From Nocardioidaceae bacterium SCSIO 66511 (GTDB taxonomy: Bacteria; Actinomycetota; Actinomycetes; Propionibacteriales; Nocardioidaceae): a DNA stretch of 64,000 nt. Both the position numbers and the translations under genes were made by a program. Shown in pieces: positions 35,124-44,138 of the stretch (position 1 is its first letter; each line of letters opens with the position of its first letter). The DNA is taken from the NCBI GenBank assembly GCA_023100825.1, contig CP095846.1, forward strand, positions 4,545,449 to 4,609,448, read 5' to 3'. Below the pieces are notes generated by a model. It did not search any database. It saw only the letters and a list, made by a program, of their open reading frames with translations, and was not told the origin of the DNA.

Positions 35124-36167
35124 GTGGCACTCACCCTGCGGATCGACGGGGAGCGGTGGCGCAGTCACCTGCGCGCGGTCGCCGACGCACAACCCGGGCT
35201 AGTGCCTGTTGCCAAAGGCAACGGTTACGGTTTCGGTCGGCCGGCACTTGCCCGGCGTACCCAGTGGCTCGGTTCGGACACGATCGCGGTCGGCACGTAC
35301 ACCGAGGTGCCGTCGGTTGCTTCGCGCTACGACGGTGACATCTTGGTGATGAGCCCGTGGCGTCCGTTCCTTCCGGAGGTACGCGACGGCTCGGCGTACA
35401 ACCCGCGCATCATCCACACGGTCGGGCGGGTCGAAGACATCGAAGCGCTGGCGAGCAGCCAGCCGGGGGCGCGGGTCGTGGTCGAGGGCATGACCTCGAT
35501 GGAGCGGCACGGACTCGACCGGCATTCGCTCAGCGAGGCCGCGAAGGCATTGGGCCGGCTGCAACTCGACGGCTTCTCCCTGCATCTCCCGATGGCCGGC
35601 GACAACCTCGCCGAGGCCGAGCAGTGGATCGCGGCTGTGCAGGCGTCGCAGCTCGATACCGGCACGGTGTTCGTATCGCATCTCAAGGACAGCGAGCTCG
35701 CCACTCTTCGAGAGCGCCGTCCGAACATCTCCGTCCGACCGCGCATCGGCACCGATCTGTGGCTCGGCGACCGCCGCGCCCTACGCGTACGCTCGAGCGT
35801 CCTCGACGTCCACGAGGTGAGTCGCGGCGAGCGCGTCGGATACCGCCAGCGTGCGATGCCGCGCGACGGTTCGCTGGTGGTGGTGTCCGGAGGCACGGCG
35901 CACGGGATCGGCCTGGAGGCGCCGACGTCTGCGGTGTCGGTGCGTCAGCGGGCGACGTCGTTCGCGAAGGGCGGCCTCGAGGCAGCGGGCCTCGCCCTGT
36001 CGCCGTTCACCGTCGCGGGTAAGCAGCGGTGGTTCGCCGAGCCGCCGCATATGCAGGCGAGCATGCTGTTGTTGCCGTCATCGGTCACTCCGCCGCAGGT
36101 CGGTGACGACGTCTCTGTCGACGTTCGGTTCACGATCACGACGTTCGACCGGATCGAGCTCGACTGA
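35124..36167 (+). CDS. alanine-racemase-like PLP protein
   Basis: A 347-residue fold-type III PLP protein. The PLP lysine lies in LVPVAKGNGYGFG; a C-terminal domain includes RVGYRQRAMPRDGSLVVVSGGTAHGIG, where the Tyr fits the second catalytic base. The usual MDQ segment of alanine racemases is not recognisable (HMQASMLLLPSS). It is therefore a divergent relative, perhaps acting on a different amino acid that the neighbouring FemX-like enzyme uses. It starts at GTG after GGAGGAG. Its last 90 bp overlap the convergent membrane-protein gene. Confidence 0.78.
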   Translation: MALTLRIDGERWRSHLRAVADAQPGLVPVAKGNGYGFGRPALARRTQWLGSDTIAVGTYTEVPSVASRYDGDILVMSPWRPFLPEVRDGSAYNPRIIHTVGRVEDIEALASSQPGARVVVEGMTSMERHGLDRHSLSEAAKALGRLQLDGFSLHLPMAGDNLAEAEQWIAAVQASQLDTGTVFVSHLKDSELATLRERRPNISVRPRIGTDLWLGDRRALRVRSSVLDVHEVSRGERVGYRQRAMPRDGSLVVVSGGTAHGIGLEAPTSAVSVRQRATSFAKGGLEAAGLALSPFTVAGKQRWFAEPPHMQASMLLLPSSVTPPQVGDDVSVDVRFTITTFDRIELD

Positions 36168-37490
36168 CGGATCGTCGCTCGCGAAGCGGTGATCGAGCAT
36201 GATGCGTGCCGCGAGCCACAACTGCGCTGCGACCCTGATCAGGATCAGCGCGGGATACACGCGGTCGACGTCACCGCTGTCCATGGTGAACCCCGCCTCA
36301 TGCCACCACGTGCCGAGCACGAACAGGATCTCGGCGCCCTGCCACCACAGCAGGTCACGCCACCGCGGCCAGGCGTACGCCGCCAGCGGCAGGAGCACCA
36401 GCGCGTACTGCGGTTCGTAGGTCTTGGTGAGTACGAACCAGCCGAGTACGAGCAGCAGCGCAAGGGTCGGCGCATCGGGAGACCGGTATGCCTTCAGGGC
36501 GAAGGTGGCAACGCCTCCGACGACGATGAGCATGCCGATCAGCAGCGCCACGTTGAGCGCATCACTGGACGGCGTGACGCCCAGGTCGGCGGCGATGTCC
36601 CAGATCGAGCCCGCGCCGAGGTCGAGGTCCACATACGCCGAGATCGGGTCGAAGTACGCGCCTCCGGAAACGACGACGAGCGGGATCACCGCGCACACCC
36701 ACGCGACGACTGCGCCCCCGATGGCTCGGCCGGCCACGTCGAGGCTGTCTCCGCGTACGCCTGCCAATGCCAGCGCCGGCAGGATGAGTAGCGGCCAGAA
36801 CGCCATCGCCCCGGCAAGCCCGAGGAGCACGCCGGCCACCGTTGCCCGCCGCCGGGACCAGGCCAGCCAGGCACCGCAGACGAGTGCTATCGGGATCAGA
36901 TCCCAGCCGAGAACCGTGGTGAACAGCAGCACCGGAGCGCTCGCCATCGCCACCATCGCGTAGGGCCGCCGCGGCCGGGCGAGGACAAGACATCGCAGGC
37001 CGATGAGGAATGCGAGTAGCTGAACGACCGCGACGACACCGATGTACACGACACTCTCGTGGCGTACCTCGGCGTCCTTCGCGATGTCGACGACCGGCGC
37101 GCTGCGGCGTTCGTCGATGTCTGCGTCGCCGGTGACGCCCTGAGCAACGACCGCGGCGGCGTACGACATCGCGGCGTCGGGAACGGTCTGTTCCGGACGT
37201 ACGACGTGTTGGTCGGCCGAGGCATCCCAAGGCGCCACCCGCTCGGCGAGTCCGGAGAACGCATAGTCGTTGACGAGCGGTGTGTGGCAGGCCTTCGCGT
37301 AGTCGTTCGGCGAGTCCCACCAGGCGCCGGCGGCACACGGTGCCTTCACCACCAGCGAAAGCGTGAACGTCACCGCACCGATCGCGAGGACGACGCGCAG
37401 CGGCGTCCACCACGGATGCGGTCGCCCATGCGCACCGAGGTCAGCGATCCCGCTCACCCGCGTACGCCCTTCATGCGCACACGATGCCAC
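36078..37490 (-). CDS. polytopic membrane protein, GT87/DUF2029-like
   Basis: A 470-residue membrane protein with about ten helices. After an N-terminal helix (VVLAIGAVTFTLSLVV) comes an external loop with paired Cys and many aromatic residues, then repeated segments such as VLLFTTVLGWDLIPIALVCGAWLAW and LILVLGWFVLTKTYEPQYALVLLPL. The layout recalls polyprenyl-phosphomannose-dependent mannosyltransferases of the GT87 group, which sit beside the class A PBP gene in mycobacteria and Streptomyces. The glycosyl donor and acceptor are unproven. It follows the PBP gene in the same direction. Confidence 0.75.
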   Translation of the reverse strand: MASCAHEGRTRVSGIADLGAHGRPHPWWTPLRVVLAIGAVTFTLSLVVKAPCAAGAWWDSPNDYAKACHTPLVNDYAFSGLAERVAPWDASADQHVVRPEQTVPDAAMSYAAAVVAQGVTGDADIDERRSAPVVDIAKDAEVRHESVVYIGVVAVVQLLAFLIGLRCLVLARPRRPYAMVAMASAPVLLFTTVLGWDLIPIALVCGAWLAWSRRRATVAGVLLGLAGAMAFWPLLILPALALAGVRGDSLDVAGRAIGGAVVAWVCAVIPLVVVSGGAYFDPISAYVDLDLGAGSIWDIAADLGVTPSSDALNVALLIGMLIVVGGVATFALKAYRSPDAPTLALLLVLGWFVLTKTYEPQYALVLLPLAAYAWPRWRDLLWWQGAEILFVLGTWWHEAGFTMDSGDVDRVYPALILIRVAAQLWLAARIMLDHRFASDDPSVELDPVERRDREPNVDRDVVTDLRRSDR

Positions 37491-37542
37491 ACGGCGCGGG
37501 CCGATCGGTCAGTCCAGCCGCCCCGCAGGAGTCGCGGGTCGG

Positions 37543-39930
37543 CTAGCCTCTCGGCGGGCCCTGCGTGCCGCTGGACTGCGGTGGGTCTTGCGTGCCCTGA
37601 CCACCATCCGACTGACCGCCATCACCGGTATTGCCGTTGTTGCCACCATCGCCACCGTCGGTCTCGGGCGGGCCGTCACCCGTACCGCCGTCGTCGGTCG
37701 GGCCGTCGGTCTCCGGATCGAGAACGCCGTCGTCGTCGGTTTCCGGATTATCGGTGTCGGGACCATCAGTGTTGCCACCGTCGGTCTCCGGGTCGTCGGT
37801 GTTGGGGCCGTCGGTGTCCGGGCCGCCGTCGGTGGTCGGATCAAGCTCGGTGTTCGGATCGTCGTCGGTCGTCTCCGGCGGCGTGTAGATCTCGCCCTCG
37901 TCGGCAGTGATGTACGCCGGCTCCGGGAACTCGCCGCAGTCCTCGCCCTCGAGCACCTTGTTCATGTACGTCTGGAACGTCGACGCCGGGAAGTCGCCGC
38001 CGTAGAACGTCGGCATGTACAGGGACCCGTCGTTTCGGTACGCGATGTCGCCGTTGCCGTTGGGGCCGCGTACGTACATCACCGCTGTGGAGAGCCTGGG
38101 CGACATGCCTGCGAACCACGATGAAGAGACTCGATCCGGCTCACTTGCTGTTGCTGTTCCGGTCTTGCCGGCGGTCGGGCAGACGGTCGCTGCGGAGTTT
38201 CCGGTCGCGCCCGGCACGTTGACGACCTGCTGGAGCGCGTAGGTGACATCGGCGGCGACGTCCGCGCTGAACGCGCGATCGGACTTCTCCTCGTGCTGGA
38301 ACGATCCGCCGTTCGGGTCGTCGACGGACTCGATGACGTACCAGTCGTTGTGCTGACCTTCATTACCGAACGTCGCATACGAGTTGGCCATGTCGATCAC
38401 CGAGACCGGCGCGTACCCAAGTGGAGTCGTCGGGTACGCATTGACGCGTTGGTCGCGCGTGAACACCTTGCGAACCGGAACACCGGCTCGTCTCGCCGCA
38501 TCGATCGTCTTCTGACCGCCGTCCTCCATTTGCAGGATGAGGTCGATGAACGCCGTGTTGACCGAGTGCTCGGTTGCGTTTTCGAGTGAGATCGTGCCGT
38601 ACGACTGGCCGCCGCTGTCGCCTTGGTTCTCGATGTCGGTGCCATCGGGCAGGTAGTACGGCGAGCTGCCGTCGACGCTGGACTGCAGGCTGAAGCCGTT
38701 CTCCAAGCCGGCCGCGAGCGCGAACGGCTTGAACGTCGAGCCGGGTTGAGCGCCGTGTTCGGCCCAGTTGTACTGACTCTTCAGGTAGTTCGGTCCGCCG
38801 TACATCGCTCGCAGCGCACCGGATTTGGTCTCGACCGAGGCAAGCCCGATGTGGAGGCCCTGCATGCCGTCCTTGCCGGCCGCCTCCTTCAGACCCGTCG
38901 CCTGCTGCTGCTCGCGTACAGACTTGCGCGCCGCGATCTGGTCGTCTGTGTCGAAGGTGGTGACGACCTTGAGCCCGCCACCGTTGATCTGGGTGTCGCT
39001 GAAGCCTTCCTTCTGCAGCTCCTGCTCCACCATCCGCAGCAGGTAGCCCTTCGGCCCGCTGAAGCGGTCGGTGGTCTTGATCTCCGGGAACTTCGGCAGC
39101 CGCTTCTTCGCGTGCTCGGCCTTGGCCTCGTCGATCGCGCCCATCTCGGCCATACCATCGAGGACGTAGTCGTAGCGCTCCTTGAGCTGCTGCCTCGCCT
39201 CCTTGCCGTTGGCCGGGTCGTAGCCGCTCGGGTTGTTCAGAACCGACGTCAGCACAGCGCTCTGCCGCAGGCTGAGGTCTTCGACGTCGACGTCGAAGAA
39301 TGCGCGCGCGGCGGTCTGGATGCCGTACGCACCGCGACCGAAGTAGATGGTGTTGAGGTAGCCCTCGAGGATCTCGTCCTTGCTCAGCTGGTTGTGGATC
39401 TTCAGCGAGAGGACGGCCTCCTTCAGCTTTCGGGTGTACGTCTGGTCCTGGGTGAGATAGAGGATCTTGACGTACTGCTGGGTGATGGTCGACGCGCCCT
39501 GGGTCGAGTCGGATGTCGCGTTGTTCATCGCGGCGCGCAGGATGCCCTGGAAGTCGACACCGCGGTTCTCGAAGAACGTACGGTCCTCCGCTGCGATCGC
39601 GGCGGCCTGCGTCACCTGCGGGATGCGGTCGAGCTCGACCGACTCGCGGTTCTGGGTCTCGAACTTGCCGAGCACGGTCTTGCCGTCGGAGTAGTAGACG
39701 TACGTCGTCTCGGTCTGGAACTCGGCGTTCGCGCTCGGGATGTCGACGCTGCGGTAGAAGATGTAGCCGCCGACGACGAGGGCAACGAAGAACACCGTGA
39801 ACGCGATCGCGGACCACTTGAAGAACGCGAACAACTTCGGGTGTTTGCGTTGCTTCTTGCGCTTACGTGGTTGGGAATCGTCGTCAGGGGTGGCGTCAAC
39901 GGGCGTCGAGCTGTCGTCGGACTGGCTCAC
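37543..39930 (-). CDS. class A penicillin-binding protein (transglycosylase/transpeptidase)
   Basis: A 795-residue bifunctional peptidoglycan synthase. A basic N-terminus and one membrane helix (FFKWSAIAFTVFFVALVVGGYIF) lead to the GT51 domain with EDRTFFENRGVD and ASTITQQYVK, then the transpeptidase domain with SxxK (GSTFKPF), SVN (HSVNTAF) and KTG (AGKTGTA). In GT51 the usual His after the Glu motif is Asn. A Thr/Asp/Gly-rich repetitive tail of about 115 residues ends the protein. The GTG of MSQSDDSSTP is the likely start. It polymerises and cross-links glycan strands, beside alr/femX-like genes. Confidence 0.94.
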   Translation of the reverse strand: MSQSDDSSTPVDATPDDDSQPRKRKKQRKHPKLFAFFKWSAIAFTVFFVALVVGGYIFYRSVDIPSANAEFQTETTYVYYSDGKTVLGKFETQNRESVELDRIPQVTQAAAIAAEDRTFFENRGVDFQGILRAAMNNATSDSTQGASTITQQYVKILYLTQDQTYTRKLKEAVLSLKIHNQLSKDEILEGYLNTIYFGRGAYGIQTAARAFFDVDVEDLSLRQSAVLTSVLNNPSGYDPANGKEARQQLKERYDYVLDGMAEMGAIDEAKAEHAKKRLPKFPEIKTTDRFSGPKGYLLRMVEQELQKEGFSDTQINGGGLKVVTTFDTDDQIAARKSVREQQQATGLKEAAGKDGMQGLHIGLASVETKSGALRAMYGGPNYLKSQYNWAEHGAQPGSTFKPFALAAGLENGFSLQSSVDGSSPYYLPDGTDIENQGDSGGQSYGTISLENATEHSVNTAFIDLILQMEDGGQKTIDAARRAGVPVRKVFTRDQRVNAYPTTPLGYAPVSVIDMANSYATFGNEGQHNDWYVIESVDDPNGGSFQHEEKSDRAFSADVAADVTYALQQVVNVPGATGNSAATVCPTAGKTGTATASEPDRVSSSWFAGMSPRLSTAVMYVRGPNGNGDIAYRNDGSLYMPTFYGGDFPASTFQTYMNKVLEGEDCGEFPEPAYITADEGEIYTPPETTDDDPNTELDPTTDGGPDTDGPNTDDPETDGGNTDGPDTDNPETDDDGVLDPETDGPTDDGGTGDGPPETDGGDGGNNGNTGDGGQSDGGQGTQDPPQSSGTQGPPRG

Positions 39931-40060
39931 CGGCGGTCTCCCTGCGGGTAATGGGCATCTGAAATCGGGGGTGCGACGACGCCCCAACTAAACAGTGTGC
40001 ACCGTGAACCCACCAGAACCGAAACCGAGAATACCCGTGTGGTGGAACTCGCATCGTTTC

Positions 40061-40081
40061 GATGTATCGTAGCGATACATC
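40061..40081. promoter_or_regulatory. palindromic operator upstream of the PadR gene
   Basis: GATGTATCG and CGATACATC are perfect 9-bp arms around TAG. The site lies 54 bp upstream of the PadR ATG and resembles the ATGT-n-ACAT targets of PadR regulators, implying autoregulation. Confidence 0.75.
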
Positions 40082-40135
40082 ACAACGCTACGTTTGTCCG
40101 GTCAGTCAGGCTGGGGAGTCGATCGGAGGTGGCCC

Positions 40136-40750
40136 ATGGCACGACGCGGCGCAGCGCTGGAGCTCGCCGTCCTCGGGCTGCTCCAGGACGCTCCGATGCA
40201 CGGGTACGAGCTACGCAAGCGGCTCAATGCCGTACTCGGCTGGGGGCGGGTGCTTTCGTACGGCACGCTGTATCCCTGCCTCAAGGCGCTACTGAAGTCC
40301 GGTCACATCGAGGCGGACGACGCCCCGGCGACCGGGCGCTCGGCTCGGCGGGCGCGGATCGTCTACAAGCTCACGCCGGCCGGCAAGGAGCATCTGGCGG
40401 ATCTGCTCGCCCATTCCGGCCCCTCGTCATGGGACGACGAAACCTTCGGGGTTCGGTTCGCGTTCTTCTCGCGCACCGATTCGAAGACCCGCGTACGCAT
40501 CCTCGAGGGGCGGCGTAGCCGTCTCGAGGAGCGGGTCGAGAACGTACGCGCCTCGCTGGCCCGGAGCCGCGAGCGGGTCGACGCGTACACGTTGGAGCTC
40601 CAGCGACACGGCCTCGAAGCCGCCGAGCACGAAGTCAAGTGGCTGACCGGACTGATCAACGCGGAACGATCGGGCGCTCCGCCGCGCACCGACGATGAAG
40701 ACCCATCGCCGGACCGCGCCAGCACTCGCCACAACATCAGCGATCGATAA
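40136..40750 (+). CDS. PadR-family transcriptional regulator
   Basis: A 204-residue regulator. The winged helix is [24 protein letters not shown] through [25 protein letters not shown], with the wing [16 protein letters not shown] long C-terminal coiled-coil dimer region follows ([22 protein letters not shown]). GGAGG precedes the ATG. The gene directly upstream of ino1 is PadR in mycobacteria too, where it represses inositol synthesis; the same is likely here. Confidence 0.92.
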   Translation: MARRGAALELAVLGLLQDAPMHGYELRKRLNAVLGWGRVLSYGTLYPCLKALLKSGHIEADDAPATGRSARRARIVYKLTPAGKEHLADLLAHSGPSSWDDETFGVRFAFFSRTDSKTRVRILEGRRSRLEERVENVRASLARSRERVDAYTLELQRHGLEAAEHEVKWLTGLINAERSGAPPRTDDEDPSPDRASTRHNISDR

Positions 40751-40760
40751 AGGAGAACCC

Positions 40761-41831
40761 ATGGGTTCGGTACGAGTAGCAATCGTGGGCGTCGGCAACT
40801 GCGCGACGTCCCTCATCCAAGGCGTCGAGTACTACAAGGATGCCGACGCCGCGCAGAGCGTTCCGGGCCTCATGCACGTCCAGTTCGGCGACTACCACGT
40901 GCGCGACATCGAGTTCGTCGCAGCGTTCGACGTCGATGCCAAGAAGGTCGGCTTCGATCTCGCCGAAGCGACCCGCGCGAGCGAGAACAACACCATCCGG
41001 ATCTGCGATGTACCGCCGACCGGTGTCACCGTGCAGCGCGGCAACACCCTCGACGGGCTCGGCAAGTACTACCGCGAGACGATCGAGGAGGCCGACGGTG
41101 AGCCGGCCGACGTCGTACGCGTACTCAAGGAGTCGGGCGCCGATGTGCTCGTCTCGTACCTGCCGGTCGGCTCGGAGCAGGCCGATAAGTTCTACGCACA
41201 GTGCGCGATCGACGCCGGCGTCGGCTTCGTCAACGCGCTGCCGGTCTTCATCGCCTCCGACCCCGAGTGGGCCGCGAAGTTCGAGGCCGCTGGCGTGCCG
41301 ATCGTCGGTGACGACATCAAGAGCCAGGTCGGCGCGACGATCACGCACCGCGTGATGGCCAAGCTGTTCGAAGACCGCGGCGTCGTACTCGACCGCACGT
41401 ACCAACTGAACGTCGGCGGCAACATGGACTTCAAGAACATGCTGGAGCGCGACCGGCTCGAGAGCAAAAAGGTGTCGAAGACACAGGCAGTCACGTCCAA
41501 CCTCGAGCACGACCTCGGCGCGAAGAACGTGCACATCGGCCCGAGCGACTACGTGCAGTGGCTCGACGACCGCAAATGGGCGTACGTACGCCTCGAGGGC
41601 CGGGCGTTCGGAGATGTGCCGCTGAACCTCGAGTACAAGCTGGAGGTGTGGGACTCCCCCAACTCCGCCGGCATCATCATCGACGCCATCCGTGCGGCGA
41701 AGATCGCCAAGGACCGCGGCGTCGGCGGCCCGGTGCATGCACCGTCGACGTACTTCATGAAGTCGCCGCCGGTCCAGCGCCCCGATGACGAGGGTCACGC
41801 AGGCGTGGAGGCGTTCATCCGAGGCGAGTGA
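40761..41831 (+). CDS. ino1: inositol-3-phosphate synthase (actinobacterial type)
   Basis: A 356-residue synthase turning glucose-6-phosphate into 1D-myo-inositol-3-phosphate with internal NAD+ redox. [20 protein letters not shown] is the NAD site; [21 protein letters not shown] and [26 protein letters not shown] are the catalytic blocks with conserved Lys. The product feeds mycothiol and phosphatidylinositol synthesis. AAGGAGA precedes the ATG, 10 bp after the PadR gene. Confidence 0.97.
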   Translation: MGSVRVAIVGVGNCATSLIQGVEYYKDADAAQSVPGLMHVQFGDYHVRDIEFVAAFDVDAKKVGFDLAEATRASENNTIRICDVPPTGVTVQRGNTLDGLGKYYRETIEEADGEPADVVRVLKESGADVLVSYLPVGSEQADKFYAQCAIDAGVGFVNALPVFIASDPEWAAKFEAAGVPIVGDDIKSQVGATITHRVMAKLFEDRGVVLDRTYQLNVGGNMDFKNMLERDRLESKKVSKTQAVTSNLEHDLGAKNVHIGPSDYVQWLDDRKWAYVRLEGRAFGDVPLNLEYKLEVWDSPNSAGIIIDAIRAAKIAKDRGVGGPVHAPSTYFMKSPPVQRPDDEGHAGVEAFIRGE

Positions 41832-41859
41832 CGCGACGCCAGAATCCTGAGATCAGCTG

Positions 41860-41901
41860 AGCAGATCGGCTCTTGCTACGCGTAGCAAGAGCCGATCTGC
41901 T
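41860..41901 (+). terminator. perfect-palindrome terminator after ino1
   Basis: Two 21-bp arms meet at the centre; the left begins AGCAGATCGGCTCTTGCT and the right ends with its complement, followed by TTTTG. A textbook intrinsic terminator for the padR-ino1 transcript; the centre may leave a 4-6 nt loop. Confidence 0.88.
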
Positions 41902-41918
41902 TTTGTACGCGCGGGCCG

Positions 41919-42554
41919 TCAGCGTGGCGCGAACGCGGCGAGGAACGTGTCGACGCCCTCGCGAACCGCCTTGTCGACCAGGTCGTCGTCGACCGCCCGG
42001 TTGCCGTGCCCGCTCACCTGGAGTGGTTCGTCGCTGATCAGCGCGAGCAGATGGCGGGCGGACCGACCCGCATCGCTGAGCTCGAGCTGACCGGCGAGAG
42101 CCAACTGTGCCAACTTGCCCGCGAGCGCGTCGATCGTGCGCTTGCGGTTGCCGTCGCGCTGACGCCCGATGAGCTCCGGGAATCGCGCCTCCTCGGATAG
42201 CTGAAGGCGCATCACTGCGAGCCCGTCGTCCTTGCGGACGCAGTCGACAAGTGCGTACGCAACGCGTTCCAGCTCGGTGCGCACGTCGATAGACCCGGCA
42301 TCGAGTTCCTCGATGACGTTCATCACCTTCTCGTGCGAGCTTGCCGAGTAGCGCTCCAGCACGGCGGTGAACAGCGCCTCCTTGTCGGCGAAGTGGTTGT
42401 ACAGAGTCGGCTTGGCGACCGACGCCTCCCGGGCGATCGAGTCCATGCCGGCATCGGCGTACCCGTCTCGGGCGAAGACCACCAGTGCCGCGTCGAGTAT
42501 CGCTGTGCGCTTCTGTACCCGGCCAGTCGTGCGGGGTTCCTTCACCGTGACCAT
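41919..42554 (-). CDS. TetR-family transcriptional regulator
   Basis: A 211-residue repressor. The HTH is ILDAALVVFARDGYADAGMDSIAREASVAKPTLYNHFADKEALF, the standard TetR pattern. The rest is an all-helical ligand pocket of an AcrR-like type. I take the ATG of MVTVKEPRT; an upstream in-frame start adds 15 residues into the operators. It is divergent from an MFS pump and two operators lie between them. Confidence 0.9.
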   Translation of the reverse strand: MVTVKEPRTTGRVQKRTAILDAALVVFARDGYADAGMDSIAREASVAKPTLYNHFADKEALFTAVLERYSASSHEKVMNVIEELDAGSIDVRTELERVAYALVDCVRKDDGLAVMRLQLSEEARFPELIGRQRDGNRKRTIDALAGKLAQLALAGQLELSDAGRSARHLLALISDEPLQVSGHGNRAVDDDLVDKAVREGVDTFLAAFAPR

Positions 42555-42581
42555 GGCGACAGGATACCCCAGTTGCGAAAT

Positions 42582-42618
42582 CTGAACCGATAAGTTCATA
42601 CTGAACCAGCTAGTTCAG
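42582..42618. promoter_or_regulatory. tandem TetR operators
   Basis: CTGAACCGATAAGTTCAT (42582-42599) and CTGAACCAGCTAGTTCAG (42601-42618) both have CTGAAC and GTTCA half-sites 6 bp apart, and start 19 bp apart. They lie in the 89-bp space between the divergent TetR and MFS starts. Confidence 0.8.
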
Positions 42619-42643
42619 ATTTTCGTACGAGGGGATACTCATC

Positions 42644-44065
42644 ATGGCTACTTCGACGGACCGGACCGACCGGTCCTTTGCAACGCTCGTTGCCGTACTC
42701 GTCTTGGGCGCCGTGCTGGCCCTGATCAACACCACGATCGTCGGTGTAGCCCTGCCCCGGATCGGTGCCGAGTTCGGAGCCGGCATCGACGCGTTGTCGT
42801 GGGTCGGGACGGCCTACATACTCGCTGTCGCTTTCGCGATACCGCTGAGCGGCTGGGCGAGCGTCCGCTACGGGCTGCGCCGCACCTGGCTCGCCGCACT
42901 CGGCGTGTTCGTCGCAGGGTCGGCGCTTTCGGCCGCGGCGCCGAGTCTCGAACTCCTGGTCGCGAGCCGCATCGTGCAGGGCGTCGGCGGCGGCATGCTC
43001 GAGCCAATCATGCTGACCGCCATCGCGCAGGCCGCGGGCCCAGCGCGGATGGGGCGAGCGATGGGCATCGTTGCCGGCGCGATCGGGCTCGGGCCACTCA
43101 TCGGCCCGGTTCTCGGTGGCGCGACCGTGGACGTTCTCGACTGGCGCGCGATGTTCGCAGCGTTCGTCCCGCTCGGGCTCATCGCACTGGGGCTTTCGGC
43201 TCGGATCCTGCCCACTTCTGTCGGTACGCCGCAGCCACTCGACAGGATCGGCCTCGCGCTGATCGGTGCCGGCAGCCTCGGAGTCCTGTTCGGCCTGTCG
43301 CAAGCGTCGAGCCCCAGCGGGATCGCGGCGGGTGGATGGCTCGCCATCGTGGTCGGAGTCACGCTGTTGGTCGCGTACGTCCGGTGGGCAGCTCGACGTG
43401 GCACCGCAGCAATCGTGTCGTTGGAGCCGTTCCGGGTACGTGGGTTCGTGCCAGCCGCATCGGTGATGTTGCTGCTCGGCGCGACCATTTACCCACTGTT
43501 CTACGGTCTGCCGCAGTTCTTCCAGGGCGTACGCGACTACGGTGCGCTGGGTGCCGGAGTGTTGCTGATGCCGTACGGAGCAGGGGCGTTGGCCGGCATG
43601 ACCTTCGGAGGTCGGCTCAGCGACGGCCGCAGCACCCGCGCCCTCGTCATCACAGGCGCATTCGTCGCCGCAATCGGCACACTCACGTACGTCGTCGCCG
43701 GTCCCGACGCCCCGATCTTGCTGTACGTCGTCGCGTCGGTGATCACCGGAGTAGGTGTCGGCTTCGTCGGCGGTCCAACCGTCTCATCGCTCTACCGGGT
43801 GCTCGAGCCGAGCCTGGTTCCGACGGGATCGACGGTGTTGTTCATCCTGAACCAGCTCGGCGGGGCGCTCGGGATCGCCGTGATGACGATCCTGATCAGC
43901 GCGGCCGGCGACGGAGCCTCGGACTGGGGTCCGGCTGCCGGAACGCTGCCCATGACACTGCCGGCACTGGGTGCGGGCGTCGTCGTCCTGATCGCAATAC
44001 GCCTACCGGGCAAACCGCGCGCCCAACTGTCACGCACTGATGATGACCTGGCGACAGCCGCTTGA
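42644..44065 (+). CDS. MFS multidrug efflux transporter, DHA2 (14-TM) type
   Basis: A 473-residue membrane protein with about fourteen helices. ALINTTIVGVALPRIGAEF is the DHA2 motif D1, LSGWASVRYGLRRTWLAALG is the motif A region, and GLGPLIGPVLGG is motif C of drug antiporters. The divergent TetR gene and its paired operators suggest a drug-inducible pump driven by the proton gradient. Confidence 0.92.
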   Translation: MATSTDRTDRSFATLVAVLVLGAVLALINTTIVGVALPRIGAEFGAGIDALSWVGTAYILAVAFAIPLSGWASVRYGLRRTWLAALGVFVAGSALSAAAPSLELLVASRIVQGVGGGMLEPIMLTAIAQAAGPARMGRAMGIVAGAIGLGPLIGPVLGGATVDVLDWRAMFAAFVPLGLIALGLSARILPTSVGTPQPLDRIGLALIGAGSLGVLFGLSQASSPSGIAAGGWLAIVVGVTLLVAYVRWAARRGTAAIVSLEPFRVRGFVPAASVMLLLGATIYPLFYGLPQFFQGVRDYGALGAGVLLMPYGAGALAGMTFGGRLSDGRSTRALVITGAFVAAIGTLTYVVAGPDAPILLYVVASVITGVGVGFVGGPTVSSLYRVLEPSLVPTGSTVLFILNQLGGALGIAVMTILISAAGDGASDWGPAAGTLPMTLPALGAGVVVLIAIRLPGKPRAQLSRTDDDLATAA

Positions 44066-44089
44066 GTCGACTCGTGTCCTACAAGCACT

Positions 44090-44129
44090 GATCGGTTGTC
44101 ATCGGTGAGCACCCCGATGACAACCGATC
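44090..44129. terminator. bidirectional hairpin between convergent genes
   Basis: Perfect 16-bp arms, GATCGGTTGTCATCGG (44090-44105) and CCGATGACAACCGATC (44114-44129), with an 8-nt loop. It lies between the MFS and DUF981 stops and can serve both. Confidence 0.8.
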
Positions 44130-44138
44130 AACCGAACG

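Noticed and set aside
38363..39817. 484-codon minus-strand frame overlapping the PBP
   Set aside because: Out-of-frame translation of the PBP gene, Arg-rich and without motifs.
38623..39951. 442-codon plus-strand frame antisense to the PBP
   Set aside because: Antisense shadow; the PBP has intact GT51 and transpeptidase motifs.
42799..44040. 413-codon frame inside the MFS gene
   Set aside because: Out-of-frame shadow of the MFS transporter.
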